Shown piece by piece: positions 22,510-33,098 of a stretch of DNA of 64,000 bases. The position numbers were made by a program, and so were the translations under genes. The DNA comes from Plenodomus lindquistii (taxonomy: Eukaryota > Ascomycota > Dothideomycetes > Pleosporales > Leptosphaeriaceae): positions 2,418,001 through 2,482,000 of the forward strand of contig JANUWI010000001.1 of assembly GCA_025504975.1 (NCBI GenBank), read 5' to 3'. Under the pieces are notes generated by a model. The model ran no database searches, was not told where the DNA came from, and worked only from the letters and a program-made list of their open reading frames with translations. Position 1 is the first letter of the stretch. Each line of letters begins with the position of its first letter.

Positions 22510-22608
22510 ATGTCGAATTGTAGTGAGCCTAGCGACTTTGGAGACGATGACATGAAGGACGTTAATCTTCCGCCCACGACCTGCACTTCACGAGGAAAAC
22601 TGACATAA
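22510..22608 (+). other. Short open frame upstream of paralogue A, conserved with one upstream of B
   Basis: The 32-codon frame starts MSNCSEPSDFGDDDMKDV. A frame starting MSNYSEKSSFDEGDF lies at 25381 upstream of paralogue B. The two match at both base and residue level (MSN-SE-S-F, then P-T--T-R). It is either an unrecognised first exon of the A/B genes or a conserved upstream ORF. I could not find a donor/acceptor pair with matching phase in both copies. Confidence 0.4.
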
Positions 22609-23087
22609 AATTTACGAAAAGGCCGCCCAGCGTCTTCGGTACCGCTGGATCTTACACCTCGCGTTCCTGTGCTATGTCAATCGGAGACTTTTCCGTGTTC
22701 ACGCGCCTGTGGACCCGAGGCTCCTTCACTGACAAGTCTTGACATGGCATCACCGCAGTCTGCCCTCATAACCTTAACCTCTGTACCTCTTCAATTGACC
22801 ACACCGCCTACTCCGTTACCACCCATCAACCATCGGATCCCCAGCAGCAATCTCAGGTTGAATCAGGTCTTCGAATTGATCACACAACGTCACATGGAGG
22901 AGGTGATGGACGCCAAACATGTTGTGTATACAACCAGCGGTGCTCTTGACAACACGGCTACACGTATGTCTCTCCCCGCAAGGTCAAACAAAATGGTATC
23001 GGTGAGCAGGATGCTCAAGCTGTCCATGAGTGTGGGCGCAAGGGTCGACTTTCGCGCCGCCACAGCGCATCGTCTCGCGCCGGCATC

Positions 23088-24995
23088 ATGGCCAGTGCCT
23101 CTAGCAGCAATGAAGGGTCCTCACAATGCTCTAGAGCCACGAGCGACCCTACCTCCAAGCATGACGCGTCTGCTGTCACCGTTCAGAAGAAGGCTCCACG
23201 TAGAGGGCTAAGGCGTACGGAGACGTGCGCGTCTACACTCCCATTACCGGATAGCTTTGTGGAATATCCCAGGCCTGCTGATTCTGGCCTCACTTCGACC
23301 GAACCCTTCGAACATGTATCTCGTATACCTGAGACTGCACTGCAACATCTTCAAGCGTCGCAGCGAAATGATTCCGATGGGAATTTCGCAGATTTGATCA
23401 ACTGTATCAACAACTCTTCCGCATTGGTACAGGAACTTATCGACCTCTTCCCACCAGTTCCTGAGACCTCGAGCCCAATCATGGGCGACACCTTCAACAA
23501 CGACTCGGGCGTGTCAGATATAATATGGCCTGAGTCTTCTTTAGCATCCTCCTCCTCCTCGTTCTTCGACCTTTCGTCTTCATCCTCAGAGACAGATAGT
23601 GATGAGCTCTTGCACGAACTATGTCTGGATCCCAGATTCCCAGGCCACAGCCCATGTACCTCACGCATCGAGGGTCTGATGGGCTACCCGGCGCAATATG
23701 CTATCAGACACCTGCGAAGGAGATTCGAAGCCGCGCACACCCGCCAAGTACGGCACCGGGACTCGGTGTACCTCGAGCGGCGCAATCATAAAATCATGGT
23801 CGGAAAGAATGGGCAACTTAATGCTTTCTGGGGCTCCTCGCCTTTGGTTCGGGGCCTAAAGGGCAGGAATGGTGCAAGGTTCGTAGTCTTTGTGGATCCG
23901 AATGGCAAGGCTGGCGACAAGACTTTGGAAGCACCTAGCAGGGCGAGATCAGAAGGGAGACTTGATCTACCGCCTCCTACAGGAGACTCGGGTGGGTTCG
24001 TGTTCGAGCTTGAAGATGCCAAAGATGTGGTGTCTATGACCGACGGGCCTCAGGTAAGTCAACATGTCTGAGCCTTTACTGCATACCATATACTAATGCC
24101 GTGAAGGGTCAAGCAGGTAGCCCCCTCGAGGAGAAGGACGAACATGGTAACAAGTACGACAATCCCTCGGCCGGAATCGAGAGCGCGATGCTGTTCGACA
24201 CACCTTATACAAAGGTCAGTGCAGGTGATGACCTGATCGACGTAAGTACTGCACCACTCCACTATCCTTGCATACGCTGACTGTGATTCCAAGGATCTCG
24301 CCGAGGCAGCGGACGAGACTCCATTCGCCGCACCCGGCACTGCGCCTTATGTGAATAATGCGCAAGACGACCAGGTCACTGCCGCCTCCTCCATTGTCAA
24401 AACCTCAGTCATCGAACACGGTACCCCGATCGAGACACCTTCCTGCTTCCAACCCATACTCTCCAATGGCACAATTGCTACAACTGTTCCGACAGACATC
24501 ATCTCCCCCTAGACGTCGATCGAGTCTAAGCCCGCAATCGGAAGCTTCATCGAGGACCACGCATACATGGCCGAGGCCCGTGGTACAGCTCCAGAAGAGT
24601 CGTAAGATTCCTACAATGCAGATACTCTATCACAAGCAGAGCCCTCGCCCAACGACGCCGACTCAAACGAATTCTTGACCTTCATAGCCAATCAGACCGA
24701 AGGCGACGAGTATGAAGAAGCACGCTCGCGCTTCCTAGAGAAGGTCGGTGCGAAGATTGTTGTTGAGCAGCCCACACTGGTAAAGGTGCGCATGGAAGTC
24801 CTCGCTTTCCCAAACAAGGCAGAAGAACATACAGGTCCTGGGGTCAATAGCGGATGTTTGGCTGGCTTCGGCGATATAATGGAGGTGATGAACGGACACT
24901 TCGGGAAGTTGGAATTGAGGACCAAGGTATTGGATATCTCGCAGAAGACTGCCGAGAAGGTCAAGAATTGGGCGCCATCATTCTGGCCTCAATGA
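23088..24995 (+). pseudogene. Paralogue A of a tandem pair, interrupted by two stop codons
   Basis: Exons 23088-24053, 24107-24241 and 24294 onwards, all phase 0 (GTAAGT donors; GAAG and CCAAG acceptors). I do not recognise the family. Shared with B are KAPRRGLRRTETCASTLP (about 35-52), ALVQELIDLFP, GDTFNNDSG, a core of about 80 residues beginning LDPRFPGH and including HKIMVGKNGQLNAFWGSSPL, and the C-terminal EYEEARSRFLEKV block. Exon 3 hits TAG at 24510-24512 and TAA at 24603-24605. The frame then stays open to 24995 and is still alignable to the end of B, with matching Trp-rich endings (NWAPSFWPQ against SWVPKFWGK). It could encode a truncated 439-residue protein or be a decaying copy. No intron with usable signals removes both stops. 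Confidence 0.65.
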
Positions 24996-25824
24996 GCGGT
25001 TATATATTCGGTACAAATAGGTGGGGGCATGGACCGATCATTCCCAAGTCTTCCATTGGGAGCGTTCTTCAAGACTATATTTATATACAACGCGCTGGAA
25101 AGAGAGCCAGTTTCAACGAACATCCTTCCGTTGAAGGTATTATATAATCAACACCTGGGCCCATAGTCGCAAAAGTGGTACCTCTTACAAAACTACACGA
25201 CAGATCGCAAAACCGGAGCAGCGCTATGCACAATGCCCCAGGTTCCACATTGTGAGGCGAGTAGAGGGGATACACATGTCTTTTCCAGTGAAGACCACGT
25301 GCTTGGCTGTATCTGCAACGATTGCCATGCTCAAAGAGTCTTCGAGGGGAAAGAACGGTGAAGCTAGCTCACCGCACGAGATGTCGAACTATAGTGAGAA
25401 AAGTTCATTTGACGAGGGCGATTTCCCCATTGTTGTCATACCATCCACCGTCTACACCACACGCGTAAACTCGCCCAGTAAATCGCGAGGATCAAGGTCG
25501 GCGCCTCCAGGACTGCTGAGTCTGTTTGCAGAATTACCTGCGCTGCCTGGCCTGCATTCATCTTCGCGAGCCTAGGCCCCTGCACCTCAAGCACCTTCAC
25601 TGTGTGCCTCTGGCACTGTAATATCACCCTCCGCTCTACCGACCCTGCCATCTCTATCCCCAACCTTGCCCTCACAATCTTCTCAAACGGTATAACGGCG
25701 CGTCAATCTAGGCAACACGAGTACAGTCCGCACACCTGACGGCGCTTCTGACCAAGTTGTCCAGGAGTGTGTACGAGAGGCGCGTCCCATGCGCAGCCAC
25801 TGCAGCCCATCATTCACTAGTATC
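24996..25824. other. Spacer between paralogues A and B
   Basis: It carries the B counterpart of the MSN upstream frame (25381-25575). Homology to the upstream of A resumes over the ~70 bases before the B start, where both read an in-frame VQEC/VHEC-containing peptide. This shows that the duplication unit included several hundred bases of 5' flank. Confidence 0.5.
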
Positions 25825-27497
25825 ATGGCGCACCACTCCACCAGCAACGATGTTTCTCTGAGCATGCCCACGGCAACTGCTAGCTCCTCCTCTCAGAGCA
25901 ACACAGTCGCCGTATCGACTCGACAGAAGGCTCCCCGCAGAGGCTTAAGACGCACAGAGACGTGTGCTTCCACATTGCCTTATAGCCTCGCGGAGCACTC
26001 CAACCCTGCGGTAAATGTTGCGTCAGCCGAAGAGGACGACCCTGCAGCTTCTTCAACTTTTCCTGCATCCCTACAACCCCTCATTGGATACCAACACCCT
26101 GACGAAGATGAGGCCTTCGCCGAACTGCTGGCCAGAGTCAACAACGCTACGGCATCAGTGCAAGAATTGATTGATCTCTTCCCGCTACCCAACCACGCCC
26201 CAATTGCAAGAGGCGAGACCTTCAATGACGATTCGGAACTATCGGTTACGGAACGCCCAGACTCGTCGCTGCATTCCACCCTCTCAGACCTTCGCTCCTC
26301 CTTCTCCGATTCAGACTACGATGAGGCCTCCGCTACAATCTATCTAGATCCCGACTTTCCTGGTCATAAACCATGCTCGTTATACATTGAAAGTGTGGTG
26401 GGATACTCAGCACAGCACGCGATTAAAATGCTACTGAAGCGCTTTGAAGCTGCGCAATCAGGACCTAGGCGTCATAAGTCCTTGTACACTGAGTGGCGAG
26501 ATCATAAAGATATGATGGGGAAGAATGGTCAGATACACGCGTATTGGGGTCCGTCGCCTTTGAGTCGCGGGTTGAAAGACAAGAGTAGTGCGAAGTTCAA
26601 GAGATTCGTTGATGTTGACTGTGAGGCTCTTGGACGGGTCGAGAACACGCCTGGTTCTGCCGCGAAGTCTGGAGGAAATCTTGATAGGTCCCCTGCTGTG
26701 AATGACATGGGCAGGTTGGTGGTTGAGGATGCCAATGGAACACTGGTAGACGACGGCAATGGCGATCAAGTAAGGTATCAAGAAACCCTCCTCATGATAA
26801 TTAATGACACCAGAAGAATCGATCGGACAGCACGCTTGAGGACAGCGAGGTGTACGGCGACGAGAACATCCATAAATTGGCTGGGATCGAGAATGAGACG
26901 CTGTTCACGCCTTCCAACGCATTTGAAAAAGCTCCAGCTTCGCCTCGCACCGAAGACGCGCAGAATTCTCGGTCGACTCCGGATCTCACCATCATCGAAC
27001 TTATTGCCACCGACAGCTGTGACATAGTGGAACAGTGCGCACACGTCCGGACCGCTCCCTCAACAGACACGATCGCGACGACTGTCCAGCCGAACATCAT
27101 TTGCTCAAACATCTCGATCAAGTCTAGGTCGTCAACCGAGATCACCGGTGATGACTCGAATAAATTCATTGACTTCATGGCTGCTCGAAATGAGCAGAAC
27201 GAGTACGAAGAGGCCCGATCGCGCTTTCTGGTAAAGACCGTGATGAAGATAGTGGTTGAGGAGCCCAAGCCAGTGCTTGAACGAATGGAAGACTTTGCAG
27301 ACTCGAATGAGGCGCAGGATGTTGGTACTGCTCATGCGAATCCCGGATATATGGGCTGCTTTGGTGTTGAAGTGGATCTACTGGAGAAGGTGACGAAGCA
27401 GATTGAGCAATTAGATGTGAAGGCTAAGGCACAGGAGGGGTCGCAGAAACTTGTGGAGACGCTGAGGAGCTGGGTGCCGAAGTTCTGGGGTAAATAG
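25825..27497 (+). CDS. Paralogue B of a tandem pair, unrecognised family
   Basis: Exons 25825-26769 and 26817-27497; 541 residues. It is the intact relative of A. The N-terminus is Ser-rich, followed by KAPRRGLRRTETCASTLP (35-52), SVQELIDLFPLP and GETFNDDSELS. A core region beginning LDPDFPGHKPC includes GYSAQHAIKMLLKRFEAA and HKDMMGKNGQIHAYWGPSP. The C-terminal block is NEYEEARSRFLVKTVMKIVVE, ending LRSWVPKFWGK. There is no signal peptide or membrane segment. The intron (GTAAGG) ends at a CAGAAG double acceptor, so one lysine may be optional. It lacks the second intron of A. An in-frame ATG at 25789 adds 12 residues, but the 25825 start aligns with that of A. Function is unknown; a nuclear or cytosolic disordered-plus-core protein is all that can be said. 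Confidence 0.7.
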
Positions 27498-29070
27498 AAG
27501 AGGGTGTGGGTGGTTAGAGCCCGGAGCGTTAGTTATACCGTGCTGTGTGCGGAGGTGAGATCTGAAACGATTTACATCAAATAGAATCTGAGGATCAAAA
27601 GAGAAAATGGCAGAAGGCATAATTGCAATACATAATATCGAGCAGATTGGCAGAGACAAGCGCAGCTTGTCTCCTATCGCCGCTTTCCAGGAGTTGCGCA
27701 GGATGATCAGCTACGAGAGAAGAGTGACTACATTTATCAATCAAATTTGGCTGCTGCAGTCTCGATTGAATTATGTTTGAGATGTTTTTTAAGTTGAGCT
27801 GCTGGAATATATTTGTTAAAATTGAGATGGAACTCAGGACTATGACTGTAGTTAATACATAATATTCCCAATCCAAGCTGTGAAGTAAAGTGCCGCAGAA
27901 TGAGATGTACACAACCAAATTGCAGGTCGTCTGTAAATACCCGCATTATCTCTGTCCCATGTGTACCAAGTCAAAGGTCTATACAAGGAAGGGCTGCTTA
28001 GAAGATTCAATTGGCCAATGCCAGTGATGATTGTCAATAGTACTAACGAATCGCTTTGGAATGAGGGGCTTGAGATCAAGGACGATGGTTGGAATGAAGA
28101 GCAGTATCACATAAGATATTCGAACAGGTAAAAGAATCAAAAAAACTACTGCGCCTCCTGTTTGTAAACGGCTTTGGGCGTGGGTAGGAAGGCTGAAGGG
28201 GCTACTTCATGAAGCGGCAAGCATGACGAGACGGGCTGCGAGTGAACACACTAAGACTGCAGAGATGTTTGGAGGGCTCTGGAGCAACAGGGCTATTTGA
28301 GTGTGTCGAGGGTTCTTTTTTAGACTTCTGTTCAATTGAGGCGAGAGGATGGGACACGAATATGTGTGCAGTGAAAGGGTACCGTTTGCACCTGCAACCC
28401 GGTGATAACACTGGGCTGTCGACACGCATTGAGCATCACATAGCAATGCTGAACCAAATGAATAAACTCACTGAATGAGTTTCCAGGGTTCCCCAGGCAA
28501 CGGACGCGTCCATTTCGCGTACTCTATGTGACTCTGGGTGGCTTTCACTGAGACTTGCATTAGTGCCGAATACCCACTGAGCGAGGCACGTGGGAAAGTG
28601 AACCTCGCGTACAGTTATATTGTAAACAACTTTTTCCTGGAAATTTGCAACGTTGTGCATGCAAATAGTGGTAGTCAAGCCGCTTGGGGGCGAAAAGTAG
28701 CCCTTCCGTTTGTCGAAAACCACGCTATGTGACATGAAAGCAACTCGAGCGGTGACAATGGTGCCCGTGACGTGAAATATCCCAGCCTTATCAGCGCGAA
28801 GATCCACTGTATCCAATCAGAACGCGTGCTTTTTGCGCAGTTATCGCGGTTCTGGAAGTCACTGTCAACTGTGCCAAGCTCCCACGATCTGTGCTGCGCT
28901 ACCGCCTGCGCAATATAATCCCACGACCACCCACCTTCCTGCTTCCTCCCCACAGACTTCTTACTCTTCACACACACTATTCACACACATTCAAGTGCAA
29001 CCACTGCCTCCTACTTCTCAACACACCATCACTCACATCACTCGCATTACCCACACATATCCACCCCAAC
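27498..29070. other. Gene-poor interval, partly AT-rich
   Basis: No supportable gene. About 27580-28140 is visibly richer in A and T than its surroundings. The last ~150 bases before 29071 are a CA/CT-rich leader for the next gene. Confidence 0.45.
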
Positions 29071-30567
29071 ATGACATCAAACGGACTGTATCGTCCCTCT
29101 TCCTCTCGCAACTGGGCAGATGACGATGACGACGAGTTCGATCTTGAGGCGTGGAAAGCAAACGCAGATACCTCTGCGCCTGTCGCATCCGAACTAGGCC
29201 CATTACAGCCCGCCGTCGAGCAAGATGAGCAGGAGCCCACTTTCACCGTTACCAAGGCAGTTCCCAAGGCGATTAATAACACAGGTGCTTCTCAAAATGC
29301 ACCCGTTATCTACCTCGAAGGTTCCGCAGGCCCAGCTACTATTGATGAGCAAGTATGGTATGCCGCTCTGACACTTGTGGGGCACGTCTTCGAGGAGATC
29401 CCCGACGCGCCGGCGTACCCGGACCTCAGCTTTGGAGACAGTTGTATCCTGAATCCACACAAGCGCGTCAAGTATTCGTCGAATTGGAAAAAGGCCAAGG
29501 TCTTTGGCGGCTTGGACTGCCGCGAGACCGCCCTGTTCGCACTGACGCCACTCCGCAAAGTCATTTTTGCGTCCGGACGAGAGCTTGTCGTGCAGCGGCT
29601 CTCCAACGACGTCAACGTCGTCACTGAACTCCATTTCGAGGATGCTGAGGAATTCGAGACTTTTGATGAGGCCGAACTTGCGGATGAGGCTTCCACAGGA
29701 TCTTCTTTTGACACGGCCGACACTTGGGAGCGCTCGGATTCTGACTCCAAGACCGAGGACATTAACAACACCGCGGAAGAGAATTCAACGCTCTCAACCC
29801 ATCCAAAGGTCGAGCCGTTCTCACGAAAGACCCTTACCGACGATTTCGAATCGGAGACAGTGGACGACAATTTGGAGTTCGGATTCGCAGATATCTTCAT
29901 GGACGTCATCAGCCAAGACGAAGGCTACCAGTCGGCAACTCCCTCTCCAATCGAGGAGAACTTCGATAGCAAGATCGAAGGTGCTGCAGATGTAATTGAC
30001 TTTCCTCTACGCCCCGTTGCGCAGCGTGAATCCTCCGCTCGGGCCTTCGCAGTCTTTCGCGACCAGGTTGCCGAGGGCGATGCATTCACCGATGTGTTCG
30101 AGGATGAAGATATCTCTACCGCATCCTCAGAAGGCTTCTACCCATGCATTGAGAACAACGAACTTTCCTCGGAGAACCTCGAGCCCGCCGCATCAGCATC
30201 AGATGAGATCATCGAGGTCTCTCCAGCCCAGAAGGCCTACGACGCCTACCTTGCCCAGTCCGAGGAACCTATCTCAACCATTACCGAAGTCGAGACCACC
30301 ATTGTTAATGATGAGCCACATGAAGCTACCGGTCTCGCTCCTTCGCCTCCATCATACGGGACCATGTCATCACCAATCGTGTCAGCGTCGGACCCGTCAT
30401 CTCCTCGCATTGATGTCACAAAGCCTACCACCCTCATCAAGCGTATCGCTATTGCTGTGCTTCGAAAAGGCCGCAAGTGGTTGTCCTTCTTTCCCGGCGT
30501 CGGCACGATCATACGCCATGTCAAGAATGTCCTTGGGCGCGCGAGGGAGTTTCTCCACCAATGCTAG
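29071..30567 (+). CDS. Acidic unrecognised protein with a basic amphipathic C-terminus
   Basis: Single exon, 498 residues. I do not recognise the family. The N-terminus is acidic (NWADDDDDEFDLEAWKANAD). Residues ~85-190 form the only globular-looking part (EQVWYAALTLVGHVFEEIPD, NPHKRVKYSSNWKKAKVFGG, CRETALFALTPLRKVIFA). A long Glu/Asp/Ser-rich disordered stretch follows. The last ~45 residues switch abruptly to a basic hydrophobic helix (LIKRIAIAVLRKGRKWLSFF, then RHVKNVLGRAREFLHQC), which could bind membrane or nucleic acid. The ATG at 29071 has a good context (ccaacATGA), and the frame is open another 180 bases upstream without a better start. It lies downstream of the A/B pair but shows no homology to it. 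Confidence 0.65.
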   Translation: MTSNGLYRPSSSRNWADDDDDEFDLEAWKANADTSAPVASELGPLQPAVEQDEQEPTFTVTKAVPKAINNTGASQNAPVIYLEGSAGPATIDEQVWYAALTLVGHVFEEIPDAPAYPDLSFGDSCILNPHKRVKYSSNWKKAKVFGGLDCRETALFALTPLRKVIFASGRELVVQRLSNDVNVVTELHFEDAEEFETFDEAELADEASTGSSFDTADTWERSDSDSKTEDINNTAEENSTLSTHPKVEPFSRKTLTDDFESETVDDNLEFGFADIFMDVISQDEGYQSATPSPIEENFDSKIEGAADVIDFPLRPVAQRESSARAFAVFRDQVAEGDAFTDVFEDEDISTASSEGFYPCIENNELSSENLEPAASASDEIIEVSPAQKAYDAYLAQSEEPISTITEVETTIVNDEPHEATGLAPSPPSYGTMSSPIVSASDPSSPRIDVTKPTTLIKRIAIAVLRKGRKWLSFFPGVGTIIRHVKNVLGRAREFLHQC

Positions 30568-30976
30568 GCCATGAACGCGTGATCAAACGTATCGCAGGCA
30601 TGTGCAATAGTGCTATCACACATATTCAGGCCATCTGAACCATCAGTCTTTGGCCGCAAGAAAGCGTAAACATACACGAGCGTTCGCGGAAGGCATCGCA
30701 TCACATCCATAGGCGCACGAGGGCATCACTATCACAGGCGTTTCCAGAGGAACTACATGCCCAGGCGTACACCAAATGTCATCCAGGACACCCGCGCTCT
30801 CGCTTGTCCTGTCACAGCCCATCTCATTACATTCTTTTGTACCCCATGTACCAGCATTCAACCGGCGTTTTATACCCACGACTTCAGAAAGGTCGGCATA
30901 GTTTGTTTGCATTTGCGAGTAGTTACTGAATACCATCATACCCACAACGTGATTCCATCCTCTACTTATCCTGTGA
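30568..30976. other. Intergenic
   Basis: No gene is visible. A 161-codon minus-strand open frame that covers this stretch has no recognisable features. Confidence 0.4.
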
Positions 30977-31189
30977 CTATGTTTCTCGATGACTGACATG
31001 ACCTCGTAACCTTCTAATATCGTCTCTTGGGGCTGGCGGAGGTTCAAGTCGAAACTGCAGCACGTGCTTGACTCTCTTGCGGTAGGTGAGGCTGTCGTGA
31101 GGTTGGAGTGCGGCGTAGATGAGGGCAAAGAGGATGTATGTTTCCAAGACCATGGCGATGATCATGAAGATTGTGAGTGCTGGATGCAT
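30977..31189 (-). CDS. Small single-pass membrane protein, hypothetical
   Basis: An ATG-initiated 70-residue frame. Residues ~3-29 form a clear hydrophobic helix (ALTIFMIIAMVLETYILFAL, continuing to about residue 29). A basic hydrophilic tail (TYRKRVKHVLQF, then DDIRRLRGHVSHRET) would face the cytosol by the positive-inside rule. No family is recognised. The sharp hydrophobic/basic partition is unlike random frames nearby, but there is no splice or homology evidence. Confidence 0.35.
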   Translation of the reverse strand: MHPALTIFMIIAMVLETYILFALIYAALQPHDSLTYRKRVKHVLQFRLEPPPAPRDDIRRLRGHVSHRET

Positions 31190-31558
31190 GATGGCTTCTA
31201 GGTCGCGTGGATGCTTGGAGGTTTAGTGGAGGGGGCTTAAGGTACACCGTGCGCGGGGTGCCTAAAGGGTATATCTGAGGGCTGGAGACTGAGAGCTGAT
31301 TGCGATAAGTTATAAGCTAGTAAGAAAGAGAGAGGGTTGCTTAGCGATGATCAAAGACCTCAGAGGCGTAGAGTTTGTACAAGTTGTAACCTGTGAAGTT
31401 TCGCTGCGCTGGTCATGAACAACGTGAAGAGCGGTGTCGAAGCCAGGTTTCCTCTGTATCTTAGCTCACTAGGAACACTATCGCACGATCACACCATCTC
31501 ATGCGCAAAAATGGAATCGCGATGCGTTTTACGACTATCTTTGCTCTCTAACAAGCGC
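31190..31558. other. Intergenic
   Basis: Short spacer upstream of the small membrane-protein frame and downstream of the FAD oxidase. Nothing further is recognised. Confidence 0.45.
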
Positions 31559-33098
31559 TTAGAACAACTTGAACCCGCCCGGCACCTGCTTCTGAAACAC
31601 ACCAGCAGGATCATACTTCTTCGCCACCGTCCTCAGCTTATCGACCATCTCACTCCCATAACCCTCAAACGGGTCTTGGAACGATGCCGCAAAGTTCAAG
31701 TACTTGAATCTATGCAGTACGCCATCCTCCCTCGCCACATCCTCAATAAGCTTCAAGAAGTCCTTTAGCGCTTCTTCGAAACCCTCATCAGCGGCAGCGC
31801 TCTCATACGTAAAGATGATCTGGAGGAACAAGAGGTCCTTCTCTGGAGTGTCGGTAGGCAAGAAGCCAAAGCTATTGGGCGAACTCCCGTTTCTCGGGGG
31901 CGCGGGCAAAGCCTGGAATGTTAGCTCGGCGATTGGTTTGGCGTATGCATATTGCTGCGAGACTTCTGGGACGTGTTTCTTCCAGATATTGTGGATGCGA
32001 AGAACGATTGTCGGCGTGATATTAAAGGACGTCGTGGCCCAGACTGTGCGCTGAGGGTTCGCGATGACGTTGCGAGATGCGTTGCGGGTATGCTCGCTGA
32101 TTGGAGCTTCGATCATGCCGTTCATGATCTGCGGTTCGACTGCGACGATATCCTTCAGCGCTCCTGGCTTCAGTTGGGGCTTGGTGTGCCATAGGATGCT
32201 GATTGGGTTAAAGGTTGAGGCGGTGTGGTTGTATCTAACAGTAACCCAGCCGGCAACGTACGGGTCGTAAGTACCGAGTTTCATCTGGGTGTAAGCTGTA
32301 AGGAGGGGCACAGTTGCGTTGGGTCCGTAGAGTACTCGACCACCCCAGATAGGGCCGGCTGGGAAGGCTTTCAGATCGAAACGCGTGACAACACCGAAAT
32401 TATTCTGGCCGCCTTTCAAAGCGGCGAATAGATCGGAGTGTGATGTAGCGTTGGCGTTGATGATTTCACCACTCGCAAGTACGACCTCGAAGTTCACAAC
32501 TCCATCGCAAGCCCACCCGCGTTCTGGACTAAAAAATGATACCCCGCCTATGAGATGTCAATCAGTAATTGCAGCGGCGTGGATGATCTTGTAACTGACC
32601 TCCTGTCAAGAATCCCGGGACACCAACGACTCCGATGCGCCCACCGAGAACGGTGAGGTTGCGCTTCTCAGCCGTGTCATAAACATTCTGCCACAGCGCT
32701 CCAGCACCAACTCTTACTACCTGTTCGCCTCGCGCAACCTCGACAGCATTGAGACTTTGCATGTCAAACGTCACACCATTCTGGATGTTGTTGAAACCGA
32801 CGTTCGCATTGTGACCGCCTCCTTTGATCGCAAATTGTGTTCGATTGGTGTCCCTCAGAATAGTAACAGCGGTGGCCACATTGTGCGAGGATGTTGGTCG
32901 GACTATGCATAAAGGATGTAAACGAAGTTGCAGAAAAGGGTATGAAGTTATGGTCTTATTGTAGGTAGGCGCCTCTGGGTAGAAGACATCATTTGGAAGA
33001 GCTGAGACGAGCTCACTGCATGCTGAAGCAGTTGGCTTACCAGAGACAAAGCTGGTGCCGAACAAAACTCCGACGTAGTACAATCTTGTTAAAAGCAT
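31559..33098 (-). CDS. Secreted FAD-linked oxidase, berberine-bridge (BBE) type
   Basis: Exons 33098-32600 and 32547-31559, joined in phase 1 across a 52-nt intron (GTCAGT...CATAG); 495 residues. It has a signal peptide (MLLTRLYYVGVLFGTSFVSG). The FAD_binding_4 domain carries the covalent-flavin histidine (His96) in IKGGGHNANVGF. The loop GVVGVPGFLTGGGVSFF lacks the second (cysteinyl) flavin attachment, so a mono-covalent flavin is expected. GWACDGVVNFEVVLASGE, interrupted just upstream by the intron, and a C-terminal BBE segment (KYDPAGVFQKQVPGGFKLF) complete the fold. Several N-x-S/T sites suit secretion. Members oxidise sugars, alcohols or alkaloid-like substrates; the substrate here cannot be read. 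The 5' end faces the MFS gene 2.8 kb away. Confidence 0.92.

Noticed and set aside
24555..24640. A GTACAG...GCAG intron in paralogue A that would bypass the TAA at 24603
   Set aside because: It would be only about 39 nt with a weak donor, and it leaves the earlier TAG at 24510 in place.
30643..31128. A 161-codon minus-strand frame
   Set aside because: It overlaps the small membrane-protein frame in another phase and shows no motif, signal or conserved-looking region.
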